The notes below the pieces were generated by a model that did no database searches, was not told the origin of the DNA, and saw only the letters and a program-made list of their open reading frames with translations. From positions 1 to 64,000 of the forward strand of contig URQW01000004.1 in NCBI GenBank assembly GCA_900550105.1: DNA of 64,000 nucleotides, given 5' to 3'. Numbering within the stretch: the stretch's first letter is position 1; the number at the start of each line of letters is the position of its first letter. Both the position numbers and the translations under genes were made by a program. The stretch comes from an uncultured Pelosinus sp. (GTDB taxonomy: Bacteria; Bacillota; Negativicutes; UMGS1260). This document shows positions 33,489-42,762 of this stretch, piece by piece.

Positions 33489-34880
33489 TTACTTCGCTGA
33501 CCAATTCTGGCCATCAGCCGCTACTTGATACATTTTGCCGCCGATATTAAAAGAGTTCAACTGGTAGCCGCCGCCCTTCGCCCAGTCCTGGAGCGTCAGA
33601 GTGTCACTACTGCCATCTAGCGAAATGACCAGATCATTGCCACTCAGCTGACTATGGATGCTACTTAGGGGTGTATTATAGAGCATCAAGGCATCTTGAC
33701 TATTATCAGAACGTCCCGTAATCACATCCTGCCCATCCGTCCGCCCCCACCAATAGGTATCCTGACCGCTACCGCCAGTCATAGTATCACTCCCAGCAGC
33801 GCCCCACATTTGACTGCCGCCAGAACCGGCTATCATAATATCGTCACTGCTACTACCGCGAAGTATCGAGTTACCACTGCTTGCCCCTATGACTTCATGA
33901 AGACCATTTGCTTTATAGCAAGGCTTCGACAAATCAATTACAGCTTCTTCTCCATCATTCCAAGCCACAACGCTCCTACCAAAAACCCAGCCTTGAATTC
34001 TTGCTTTCGCATCCATACCATACCAATCACTTAAAGTTAAACTGGAACCATCAGCGATTGTTAGCACCAAATCATCAGTCTGACGTCCCAAGGTATAACT
34101 GCCACGAGTAATATTAGAGAAATAAAGAGCATCACCGCTATTATTTCCTGCCTGGTAGACTCTATCATGACCATTATTCTGGGCCCACCAGAAACAGTTA
34201 CTGCCACTGCCGCCCATCAACTGGTCATCACCGCCAGCGCCCCAGAGTTGATTATTACCGCTGCCGCCGTCAATCGCATTATTGCCACCGTTACCGCGAA
34301 AGATATCATCCCCACTACCTCCCACAATATTGCGGCTCTCACTCCCTGTCAGATTCACGGTCTGCGGCATCGTAGTATCAGAAAAATTAAGTGTGACGTC
34401 CTGCATTGGATCATGCGTAATTGATAACGTCTTGACTACACCGCTTGAAACAGATAGTCCATCTAAATCCGTAATGGTCACATAAAACATAACCTCGCGT
34501 GAATTGGCGTCAGCCTGAGGTATAAATGCAAGATTTGCCAAAAGAAGATTCACCTGAGGTACAGTAAGCAGGTTCTCACAGGTATAAGTTCCAGTAGCGC
34601 TATCATAGTGATCAGAAATCCCTGCCAAACCAGCTGCATCCGCCACTTTCACCTGATCTCCTGGCAACAACTTTCCCATTAACGCTACAGTAACTGTGTC
34701 GCATCCTCCACTCGGGTCAGTTACATATAGCCCCTGGGAAAAAATATTCTTTATCTCGCTATCTTTCAAAGAATCCTCGGTTGAACCGCGTTGCGTAATC
34801 ATCGGCCCAGCATCAACCGGCGGGTACTGAGCCGCTAGAACAAAACTTATGTTTTCGCCCATATCTAAATTTTGAAACAT
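33489..34880 (-). CDS. Short RTX-like adhesin paralogue
   Basis: This 463-residue protein has an N-terminal Ig-like module (about residues 30-165, including GISDHYDSATGTYTCENLLT) and a C-terminal half with RTX-type glycine-aspartate repeats: NIVGGSGDDIFRGNGGNNAI, then DGGSGNNQLWGAGGDDQLMG, and a second set after residue 340. The repeats pair with WWAQNNGHD and WWGRTDGQD, variants of the YxFGxGDGxD motif. There is no signal peptide, as expected for type I secretion. The last 275 residues are about 80% identical to those of the next gene. GGAGGCGTAG precedes the ATG. Confidence 0.88.
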   Translation of the reverse strand: MFQNLDMGENISFVLAAQYPPVDAGPMITQRGSTEDSLKDSEIKNIFSQGLYVTDPSGGCDTVTVALMGKLLPGDQVKVADAAGLAGISDHYDSATGTYTCENLLTVPQVNLLLANLAFIPQADANSREVMFYVTITDLDGLSVSSGVVKTLSITHDPMQDVTLNFSDTTMPQTVNLTGSESRNIVGGSGDDIFRGNGGNNAIDGGSGNNQLWGAGGDDQLMGGSGSNCFWWAQNNGHDRVYQAGNNSGDALYFSNITRGSYTLGRQTDDLVLTIADGSSLTLSDWYGMDAKARIQGWVFGRSVVAWNDGEEAVIDLSKPCYKANGLHEVIGASSGNSILRGSSSDDIMIAGSGGSQMWGAAGSDTMTGGSGQDTYWWGRTDGQDVITGRSDNSQDALMLYNTPLSSIHSQLSGNDLVISLDGSSDTLTLQDWAKGGGYQLNSFNIGGKMYQVAADGQNWSAK

Positions 34881-35015
34881 AAACTACGCCTCCCTGCACC
34901 GCCTATTCCCGGCTAACCAAAATGGGGCCGCGACATTAAGGAAATTTTCGCTTAGTGCCACAGCCCGATACGACTTACCGTGAAATACATTCTCGTTTTA
35001 ACATATCATAAATAG

Positions 35016-35048
35016 TTTAACTTGTACACGATCTATATGAATAGGGAC
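35016..35048 (-). promoter_or_regulatory. Conserved block upstream of the short RTX-like gene
   Basis: These 33 nt align without gaps to 39021-39053, upstream of the paralogous gene, with 26 identities. The core reads AACTTnTACACnATCTA on the plus strand. Since the coding regions are paralogous but the rest of the intergenic sequence is not alike, this block may be a shared promoter or operator. Confidence 0.45.
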
Positions 35049-35069
35049 TATTCTTACCTTGTTAGAATC

Positions 35070-38000
35070 TTACTTTGCTGACCAACTCTTGCCATCAGCC
35101 GCTACTTGATACATTTTACCGCCGATATTAAAAGAATTCAGTTGATAGCCGCCGCCCCTCGCCCAGTCTTGAATCGTCAGCGTGTCACTACTGCCATCCA
35201 GCGAAATGACTAGATCATTGCCACTCAGCTGGCTGTGGATACTACTTAAAGGCGTGTTGTACAGCATGATGGAGTCCTGACTATTGTCCGCCCGACTCGT
35301 AATCACATCATGATCATCGCTCGATCCCCACCAGTACTCATCCTTACCGCTGCCGCCTGTCATAACGTCATTCCCGGCGCCACTCCACATCTGACTGCCA
35401 CCAATTCCCCCTAACAATACATCATCACCGCCGCTGCCGCGCAATATACTATTGCCAGCGGCACTACCAATGGCAATATGCATATCTAATTGCGCATAGC
35501 AAGGCTTTGCCAAATCAACAATAGCTTCTTCCCCATCATTCCAGGCGACAGCGGTCCTACCAAAAACCCAGCCTTGAATTCTTGCTTTCGCATCCATACC
35601 ATACCAATCACTTACGGTTAAACTAGAGCCATCGGCGATTGTTAGCACCAAATCATTCGCCTGCCGCTCTAAAATATAGCCCCCACGACTAATATTGGAG
35701 AAATAAAGGGCATCACCGCTATTATTTCCTGCCTGTTGGACTATATCATGACCGTTATTCTGGGCCCACCAGTAACCGTTACTACCACTACCGCCAATCA
35801 GTTTGTCATCACCAGCAGCGCCCCAAAGCTGATTATTGCCGCTGCCGCCATCTAACACATTATTCCCGCTGTTGCCGCGAAACACATCATCGCCGGCGCC
35901 GCCTACTATATTGCGGTTCTCACTGCCCATGAGATTCACTTCTTGCGCCGTCGTCGAACCAGAATAATTATCGGTCGGCGTAGAATCCGTTGAAGAGCCG
36001 CCGGAACCGCCACTGCCGCCGGAACTTGCCGCCGTTACACTCACTGTTATATTTGCGCCAAGGGAAGGAACATTCGATCCATCTTTCGTCTGTATTTGTA
36101 CTGTTGCCGCACTAGTCTGGCCCGCTACGGGATGATAACTCAGAGAACGTAACAGCGTCTGCGCAGCGGCTACAGACATCGAATTCCAACTATAAGTCCT
36201 AGTTGTTCCTGCCCCAGTACCGCTACTACTCGCAGTCGCCGATTGCGAAGCGCTTATCGTGCCTTCACCCGTTACAGTCACAGTAATTGCTTCGGTCTCC
36301 TGAAAGTCCGGATCAGTTAGCGTAGCCTGAGGACACAATGCTAAAGTTCCCGTATTCTGTACTGATTGCGTTGCGAGAATCTGTGATAGAACAGGCGTAT
36401 CATTTATAGAGGTAATCCGTACTGACATAGACGAGTTCAGACTTGGTGTATCACTCGAAGTAATGGTAAAGGCATCTGTCGACGAATCGCCGGCCAATGT
36501 CAAGTTTGCTACAGGCTGAAATAAAATGTTGCCGCTCTGTAAGTCAGCTTGAATCTGGACTCCTGTACCTTTAAGAGTCAGCTTCCCCTGAGGGCCGATA
36601 GAAACCTGGGATTGAAAAGATGCATCACTCGCTAAGGAAAAAACGCCCTTTGAAGGATCACCGTTATTAATAGTAAGTGAACTATTAGCCGAACCGCCGC
36701 TTAATTGAATCCCCGAAAATAAGTTATTTGCTGTCCTGTCATCATCGATAGAAATAGAAGCTGGAACCTGAGTAATTCTTAAGTCATGAGTTGTGTCATG
36801 AGTAATAGAAAAACTTGTTACATTTGATTGACTAAATGACTGGTTTTGTGAATCTGTAATCGTCACATTACAGGATACAAATTGCGGATTAGCCGAAGCT
36901 TGCGGTATAAATTCAAGATTATTTAAAAGCACACTCGCCTGAGCTGCCGTAAGATTACTACAAGTATATATTCCAGTAGCACTGTTGTAGTATTCCGTAA
37001 TTCCGGTCAAACCACTTCCAGCAGCCAAATGCAGATTCGCTCCAGATCCCCCTCCATTTAACTGTACAGTAACTGTCTCCGTATCACCAGCATCAGGGTC
37101 AGTCACCGTCGCCCCATTATAAATAAGCTTCACCGTTTCACTATCTTTTATAGTCTTGACAGGACCAGGAGTAATCAAGCCAAACATCACTGTCGGCGCA
37201 TCATCCACAGGCGTAATTTTGACAGATTGAGTGTTTGTGGCACTGCCACTACCGCCAGTGTTCGTTGCCGAAATACCAAAAGTATCTGTTTGTGTTGTTC
37301 CAAGCGAAATTGTATTTTGGGGAATCGCCACCGTAATACTGCCAGCTCGCTGCAGATAAGTTGTAATATCGCCACTAGTTCCAGTTAGTGTAATCGTATT
37401 ATTAGCTACTGTCACGCCAACACCCGGGCTGCCTGAAGTAAGCGCCGAAAAGCCGAAACCTTGAGGAATAGTAAGCGTAGCCATTACTGTACCAGATCCA
37501 GTAATTGTTACTTGGCTAAAAGGATTCATTCTCTCCACTGTATCATTATAATCTAGCTCGGTAGCCGTTACTGAAATTGACGGCGCCCTATACAGCTCGA
37601 CAACAGCTACATCTGTTGTTACCGGAGTAGCTAGCGTCGCTCCCAAACTATCTTTGATACTTGCACTAATCGTTCTATCTCCACTGCCAAGAGATGTCGC
37701 GGTAAAAGTCATATTCTTTAGTGTAGTCTGTATTTGAGCTACAGTGCCTATATAAGTATAAGTATAAGTGTGAGTTGCAGCATCATAACTGCCACTGCCC
37801 CCAGAGCTCGCAATAGAATCGCCGCTAGTATAATTACTGCTAATCGTTACAGTGAGTGTATCTACATCGTTACTATCAATAGGGTCATCACTAACAGTCA
37901 TACTACCAAACAGAGAAACAGAAGCCCCTCCTATGGTAAAAGTAGGACTCGACATGGTCCCCGAAAGCATTGGCGCCTGATTATTATGAATGGTGAGCTG

Positions 38001-38882
38001 CTTTGATGCTGATTGCCCTGCTGCATCGGTTGCCGTAAGTGTAAACGTTGTATCCTGGGTTTGGTCCACAGTAACAGCCAGACTTCGCAGCTGGCTTTGT
38101 AGGGCAGCCGCCCCATTGCCTGTCAAGGTAAGAGGCGTCGAGCTATTATTTGTATAGGTAGTTCCATTATATTTAAAGCTGCCAGAACTCACCGCAACAG
38201 TTACTGTCATGGGATCATAGTAATTCTCATCTGTAAGCGTAACCGCCGAAAAAACAGTTTGCGAATTTGGGCTAGCTGCTACGGCAACCTTAGGAGTCGG
38301 AATTGCTAAAACAGGGCCCTGCTCCGTCCACTTTGTTACGGGAGAAACAGTTCGCGGACTGGATTGCATACTGTTATCATAATATAAAAGTCCAGAAAAA
38401 GGATCCCATACACCATAGGTTACCGTGATCGGTATTGAAGACTTATCACTCCAATTGCCTTGCTTTACAAACACAAGTTTATTTTGTAGTAGATCATTCA
38501 CATCATTCATTGTACCGACAATTTGGTAATAAGGCACACCAGGATCAGGAATATAGTATAAAATAGCGCCAGTAGTATTGGTGGGGTCTTGCCAGAGATT
38601 ATCTTCAGGCACCCCATTAGCCAAAGTACTATAGACGATTTGCCCCGTCTTACCCAGATATCCACTAAAATAATCGCTTGCAGTACGTTCCGAAATCGTT
38701 CTAGGCCTTCCTGACGCATCAAGGGCTGTCAAAAAGCCATCGCCATTCAGTGTCTGCAGATCAATCTTAAGTCCTACTAAATCCGTACTTACGTTATTAG
38801 AACCCGAAACATTCTTAAAAGGATGTTGAACCGATAAATCAATCGTCGTACTTGAATTAATATTGTTTAAACTTATAGCCAT
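35070..38882 (-). CDS. Large RTX-like adhesin with Ig-like repeats
   Basis: This protein of 1270 residues has no signal peptide. Residues 1-200 are unique. Residues 200-960 are several Ig/cadherin-like beta modules, recognisable by recurring phrases such as ATDAAGQSAS, VTITDSQNQS and TDPDAGDTETVTV. A G/S-rich linker (SGGSGGSGGSSTDSTPTDN) follows near residue 975, then RTX-type repeats to the end, with GGSGNNQLWGAAGDDKLIGG and WWAQNNGHD. The C-terminus is nearly the same as in the shorter paralogue. It is probably exported by a type I system and stays at the surface. GGAGGCGTAGTT precedes the ATG at 38882. Confidence 0.9.
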   Translation of the reverse strand: MAISLNNINSSTTIDLSVQHPFKNVSGSNNVSTDLVGLKIDLQTLNGDGFLTALDASGRPRTISERTASDYFSGYLGKTGQIVYSTLANGVPEDNLWQDPTNTTGAILYYIPDPGVPYYQIVGTMNDVNDLLQNKLVFVKQGNWSDKSSIPITVTYGVWDPFSGLLYYDNSMQSSPRTVSPVTKWTEQGPVLAIPTPKVAVAASPNSQTVFSAVTLTDENYYDPMTVTVAVSSGSFKYNGTTYTNNSSTPLTLTGNGAAALQSQLRSLAVTVDQTQDTTFTLTATDAAGQSASKQLTIHNNQAPMLSGTMSSPTFTIGGASVSLFGSMTVSDDPIDSNDVDTLTVTISSNYTSGDSIASSGGSGSYDAATHTYTYTYIGTVAQIQTTLKNMTFTATSLGSGDRTISASIKDSLGATLATPVTTDVAVVELYRAPSISVTATELDYNDTVERMNPFSQVTITGSGTVMATLTIPQGFGFSALTSGSPGVGVTVANNTITLTGTSGDITTYLQRAGSITVAIPQNTISLGTTQTDTFGISATNTGGSGSATNTQSVKITPVDDAPTVMFGLITPGPVKTIKDSETVKLIYNGATVTDPDAGDTETVTVQLNGGGSGANLHLAAGSGLTGITEYYNSATGIYTCSNLTAAQASVLLNNLEFIPQASANPQFVSCNVTITDSQNQSFSQSNVTSFSITHDTTHDLRITQVPASISIDDDRTANNLFSGIQLSGGSANSSLTINNGDPSKGVFSLASDASFQSQVSIGPQGKLTLKGTGVQIQADLQSGNILFQPVANLTLAGDSSTDAFTITSSDTPSLNSSMSVRITSINDTPVLSQILATQSVQNTGTLALCPQATLTDPDFQETEAITVTVTGEGTISASQSATASSSGTGAGTTRTYSWNSMSVAAAQTLLRSLSYHPVAGQTSAATVQIQTKDGSNVPSLGANITVSVTAASSGGSGGSGGSSTDSTPTDNYSGSTTAQEVNLMGSENRNIVGGAGDDVFRGNSGNNVLDGGSGNNQLWGAAGDDKLIGGSGSNGYWWAQNNGHDIVQQAGNNSGDALYFSNISRGGYILERQANDLVLTIADGSSLTVSDWYGMDAKARIQGWVFGRTAVAWNDGEEAIVDLAKPCYAQLDMHIAIGSAAGNSILRGSGGDDVLLGGIGGSQMWSGAGNDVMTGGSGKDEYWWGSSDDHDVITSRADNSQDSIMLYNTPLSSIHSQLSGNDLVISLDGSSDTLTIQDWARGGGYQLNSFNIGGKMYQVAADGKSWSAK

Positions 38883-39020
38883 AACTACGCCTCCGTGCTC
38901 CATTCTTTTCTTCCCTGTTCAAAAAAGAAACCTCTATATTAACAATTATAATGTTCTTCAGTTCCATCGTTATTCAAGCTATTTTTCAAATAGATCCCTA
39001 CTTTTACCATACCATATTCA

Positions 39021-39053
39021 TTCAACTTATACACTATCTAAAAGTATAGGAAC
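39021..39053 (-). promoter_or_regulatory. Conserved block upstream of the large RTX-like gene
   Basis: This is the counterpart of the block at 35016-35048 (26 of 33 positions identical). It lies about 140 nt upstream of the start codon at 38882, a similar distance to the block before the short paralogue. Confidence 0.45.
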
Positions 39054-39091
39054 CAGTCCTGATTTTCCTAGGAAAAAAGTCACTTTTTTAA

Positions 39092-39140
39092 TAAAAAAAA
39101 CAGCTCCCCTTCAGCGGACTTGCTGATTGAGAGCTGTTCT
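39092..39140 (-). terminator. Intrinsic terminator of the glycan/peptidase operon
   Basis: AACAGCTC (39099-39106) pairs with GAGCTGTT (39131-39138), with an inner TCAGC/GCTGA stem; on the minus strand eight T follow. It ends the run of genes from rfbC to the peptidase gene. Confidence 0.85.
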
Positions 39141-39147
39141 TTTATTC

Positions 39148-39987
39148 TTACCCTACCAGTTTTTCAGCTGTATTTTGTCGCAATTGAAACTCAGCCAAGG
39201 GATAACCAAAAACTTCCCCAAAAGCTGCTTCCACGCCTGCTTGGACTGACAAACGGTAAAAAGTCAAAACCTTGGCAAAGCCGTAATCATCCCAAAGCTG
39301 CAACACCATAAGAGCTGCCGTCCGATAAGTCACCTGCGTACCATAGGTCTGTAGCGCTTGCGCCCAGCCATCGCGGCTAGCTATCATCGCCAGCGACGGT
39401 GAACCGGACTTAGCCCCCGCTAGCATCGCCTGCCAGCGAGCCTTATATTGATCCACACTGCGCCGCCCCGTTTTTTCCGTAACATGGACGGCCACCGCAT
39501 CAGCCATGCCTTCGACCAGCCAGACCGCATCTTTCGGAAAGCCGATTTGATTTTGATATTGATGAACCATTTCATGCGACACAAGAAAAATCCGGTCACT
39601 ATCACTATTAGCCGCGGCGGCATTTCGCAAAATTAAATGGCCGCCCGATACCGCGTCTGTCGTTCTCGCCCAACGCGCCGCAGCCAACTCGTCCAAGTGA
39701 AAAATACGTTGCAACTCCTGCTGATAGCGAGTACGATCCGTCAGTAGTCGTACAGTTACCGGTTGTGCCAAAGAAAACCCAAACGATTCCTTACAAAAAG
39801 TTGTCGTCTCTGTTAGGGCCAAATCCGTATCAGTCACCATAAGAGGATCTACCCCCGCTTCAGCGACAACTTGATACTCTACTGGAGTATCGGCAGCCAA
39901 AGCCATGCTAGTCATCGTAACAAAAGCTATCACCACGGCGATCCAAAACTTGCTTACCAAACGGCCTTGTCTAAGCCACTGTTTCAT
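39148..39987 (-). CDS. Secreted gluzincin metallopeptidase (peptidase MA-like)
   Basis: This 279-residue protein has a signal peptide or N-terminal anchor (KFWIAVVIAFVTMTSMALAA) and a zinc-metallopeptidase motif HEMVH at residues 138-142 with the third ligand glutamate at 159 (VWLVEGMAD), the gluzincin/peptidase MA pattern. The Q-rich HQYQNQIG after the motif is typical for the MA-like family. Its start overlaps the stop of the phosphomannomutase gene by 4 nt, so it belongs to the glycan operon. Its substrate is unknown; adjacent RTX-like surface proteins are plausible targets. Confidence 0.82.
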   Translation of the reverse strand: MKQWLRQGRLVSKFWIAVVIAFVTMTSMALAADTPVEYQVVAEAGVDPLMVTDTDLALTETTTFCKESFGFSLAQPVTVRLLTDRTRYQQELQRIFHLDELAAARWARTTDAVSGGHLILRNAAAANSDSDRIFLVSHEMVHQYQNQIGFPKDAVWLVEGMADAVAVHVTEKTGRRSVDQYKARWQAMLAGAKSGSPSLAMIASRDGWAQALQTYGTQVTYRTAALMVLQLWDDYGFAKVLTFYRLSVQAGVEAAFGEVFGYPLAEFQLRQNTAEKLVG

Positions 39988-41360
39988 TGCGCCTCCTCCT
40001 GATCAATCAGCTGTAAAAGCTCTGCTGTCTTTTTCATCATCAGCGCTTCATCGCCGCGGCTTTCTACATTAAGGCGAAGTAACGGCTCTGTGTTAGACAT
40101 ACGGACATTAAACCGCCAAGTATCATACTCCACACTAAGGCCATCGGTGCGATCTACTGTAAGCGCTGTCGGAAGATAAATTGCTTCAATCTGGCGTAAT
40201 ACCGCTTTGGCATCTGTCACTTCCCGATTGATCTCGCCGCTTACAGGATAACGAGCAATCCTCTCCTTCACTAGCGCCGACAGCGACTGCCCGCAAAGTG
40301 ACAGACTCTCAACAATTAATAACCACGGAATCATGCCGCTGTCGCAGTAGAAAAAATCTCTAAAATAATGATGCGCTGACATTTCACCGCCATAAACAGC
40401 ATCTTCCGCCCGCATTCGTTCTTTAATAAAAGCATGCCCCGTCTTACTCTGCACAGGAACTCCGTCAGCCTGTTCAACCAGTTCCCGCGTATTCCATGTC
40501 AGTCGGGGATCATGAATAATCTTGGCTTTAGGATAACGGCGCAAAAAAGCCTCGCCTAAAAAGCCGACTAAGTAATAGCCTTCAATAAAATGACCGGTTT
40601 CGTCAAAAAGGAAGCAACGGTCAAAATCACCGTCCCAGGCAATCCCCAGGTCGGCCTTGTAAGCGCGAACGGCGTCCGCTGTAACACTTTGATTTTCTTT
40701 TAACAGCGGATTCGGAATGCCATGAGGAAACGTTCCGTTCGGCTCATGCTGTATTTTAATGAATTCAATCGGAAGCTCATCTTGCAGCGCATCAAGCACC
40801 GGACCGGCGCAACCATTGCCGCTATTCACGACAACTTTTAAAGGGCGTAGCGCCGTTTTATCAATATAGCTAAGCAAATGAGCCACATAGTCACGCATAA
40901 TACTCGTCTCAATGACCAAACCTTGCTGCTCTACCGGTAAAGGCTCCGCTAAAAACTGGCCTTGTACGACTCGATCTTCCAATTCGCGAAGGCCCGTATC
41001 GCCGCTAATGGGCTTCGAGTCTTTCCGTACCAGCTTTAGTCCATTATAATCGATGGGGTTATGACTCGCCGTAACCATAATGCCGCCGTCTAGGTGTAAG
41101 TGCGAAGTGGCAAAATAAATCTGTTCCGTACCGCACAGACCAATATCAACAACATCACAGCCAGACTCGACGAGACCACGGATCAAAGCTTTGGCCAAAG
41201 GCTCACTAGAAAGACGGACATCACGGCCTACTGCCACCTTCTTAGCGTCTAGAAGCTCAGCAAAAACACGGCCAATCCGATATGTCATAACTTCATTTAA
41301 TTCATCAGGTACGCGGCCTCGAATATCATAAGCCTTAAAGGCCTTACGTGAAACTTCCAT
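39984..41360 (-). CDS. manB: Phosphomannomutase/phosphoglucomutase
   Basis: This 458-residue enzyme of the AlgC/ManB type converts mannose-6-phosphate to mannose-1-phosphate (or the glucose pair). The catalytic phosphoserine loop MVTASHNPIDYNGLKLV and the metal loop WDGDFDRCFLFDE are present, and the C-terminal sugar-binding loop is RMSNTEPLLRLNVES. Two adjacent ATG codons follow GGGGGAC; the second (41360) has better spacing. It overlaps the end of neither neighbour but lies 10 nt after manC, with which it makes GDP-mannose. Confidence 0.95.
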   Translation of the reverse strand: MEVSRKAFKAYDIRGRVPDELNEVMTYRIGRVFAELLDAKKVAVGRDVRLSSEPLAKALIRGLVESGCDVVDIGLCGTEQIYFATSHLHLDGGIMVTASHNPIDYNGLKLVRKDSKPISGDTGLRELEDRVVQGQFLAEPLPVEQQGLVIETSIMRDYVAHLLSYIDKTALRPLKVVVNSGNGCAGPVLDALQDELPIEFIKIQHEPNGTFPHGIPNPLLKENQSVTADAVRAYKADLGIAWDGDFDRCFLFDETGHFIEGYYLVGFLGEAFLRRYPKAKIIHDPRLTWNTRELVEQADGVPVQSKTGHAFIKERMRAEDAVYGGEMSAHHYFRDFFYCDSGMIPWLLIVESLSLCGQSLSALVKERIARYPVSGEINREVTDAKAVLRQIEAIYLPTALTVDRTDGLSVEYDTWRFNVRMSNTEPLLRLNVESRGDEALMMKKTAELLQLIDQEEAQ

Positions 41361-41370
41361 CATGTCCCCC

Positions 41371-42762
41371 TTATACCCGGCCATAGCTGTCTTCAAAACG
41401 AACAATATCATCTTCACCTAAGTAATCGCCATTTTGCACTTCAATGATCTCCAAGGGAATCTTGCCAGGATTTTCGAGCCGATGCTTCGTAGAAGACGGA
41501 ATAAAGACGCTTTCATTCTTATGCACCATCTGCTCCGCTTCGCCCACCGTGACCTTGGCGGTACCGCCAATGACAATCCAGTGCTCACTGCGATGGTAAT
41601 GGAGTTGCAGACTGAGTTTCTGCCCTGGGGTTACAACAATTTTCTTCATCTTATAGCCAGGACCTTCGCCCATAACCGTGTAGCTTCCCCAGGGGCGGTA
41701 CATGGTCGTATGCTCCGTTGCTTCCTTACGTTTCCGCTTTTTTAGTTCATGGACAAGATCCTTTACCTGCTGGGATTCCCCTTTACGAGCAACTAAAATC
41801 ACATCATCCGTCTCCACCACCAGTAAATCCTCAAGGCCAATTCCGGCAATGAGCCTGCTACGAGACATCAAGAGGGAATTAGAGCAATTCATGGGCAGGC
41901 AATCGCCCTTTATGGCATTTCCAGCTTCGTCTTTGTCCATCACTTCATAGATCGCATCCCAGGAACCAATATCATTCCAATAGGCTGCAAAAGGAATAAT
42001 AACAGCATTCTGTGATTTTTCCGCTACAGCATAGTCAATTGAGATATCTGGCATTTCGCTAAAGCGTTCCTGGAGTTCTAGAAAGGGCAGCTGAAGCAAA
42101 GCAGCAATCGGTGTAAAGTGAAGCTGCAACTCCTGCATAATCAATTGGATCGAAAAAGCAAACATTCCGGAGTTCCAATAATAGCCGCCTGCCGTCAAAT
42201 AGGCTTCGGCAGTAGCTAAATCAGGTTTTTCCTTAAAAGATTCCACAGTGTAACCATTAAAAGCACCGCTACAAGTCTTGCCTGCATGAATATAGCCATA
42301 TCCAGTTTCCGGTTTGTCTGGTGAAATGCCAAACGTTACAAAGTTCCCTATCTCCGCCGCAATTTTTGCTTGCGCCACAGCCGCTTCAAAAGCCTTGTCA
42401 GAACGAATCACGTGATCCGATGGTGAAACAAAGATGGTTTCTGCTGCATCAGAGCCGAGGATATCAAGGCAATAGCGAACAGCAAAGGCAATTGCTGGCG
42501 CTGTGTTTCTCCCCACAGGTTCGAGCAAAATATGAGCATCTGATGCACCGACCGATTTCAATTCAGCTTGTACATGATGAAAATAAGCAGAACTTGTAAC
42601 AACCAAAATATCTTGCGGCTCAACAACCTGTAAAAAACGTTCCACAGTCTGTGCTAACAGCGATTTTTCGCTGTCAATCTGTAGAAACTGCTTCGGGTAA
42701 GAAGTTCGTGACAAAGGAAATAGTCTTGTTCCACCGCCGCCTGCTAAAATGACTACCTTCAT
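41371..42762 (-). CDS. manC: Mannose-1-phosphate guanylyltransferase/mannose-6-phosphate isomerase
   Basis: This bifunctional enzyme of 463 residues makes GDP-mannose. The N-terminal nucleotidyltransferase domain begins VVILAGGGGTRLFPLSRTSY and has FVSPSDHVI; the C-terminal cupin domain has LQLHYHRSEHWIVIGGTAKV, typical of type II phosphomannose isomerase. Its ATG overlaps the upstream stop codon (ATGA). Together with ManB it supplies activated mannose, and possibly precursors of 6-deoxyhexoses. Confidence 0.96.
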   Translation of the reverse strand: MKVVILAGGGGTRLFPLSRTSYPKQFLQIDSEKSLLAQTVERFLQVVEPQDILVVTSSAYFHHVQAELKSVGASDAHILLEPVGRNTAPAIAFAVRYCLDILGSDAAETIFVSPSDHVIRSDKAFEAAVAQAKIAAEIGNFVTFGISPDKPETGYGYIHAGKTCSGAFNGYTVESFKEKPDLATAEAYLTAGGYYWNSGMFAFSIQLIMQELQLHFTPIAALLQLPFLELQERFSEMPDISIDYAVAEKSQNAVIIPFAAYWNDIGSWDAIYEVMDKDEAGNAIKGDCLPMNCSNSLLMSRSRLIAGIGLEDLLVVETDDVILVARKGESQQVKDLVHELKKRKRKEATEHTTMYRPWGSYTVMGEGPGYKMKKIVVTPGQKLSLQLHYHRSEHWIVIGGTAKVTVGEAEQMVHKNESVFIPSSTKHRLENPGKIPLEIIEVQNGDYLGEDDIVRFEDSYGRV

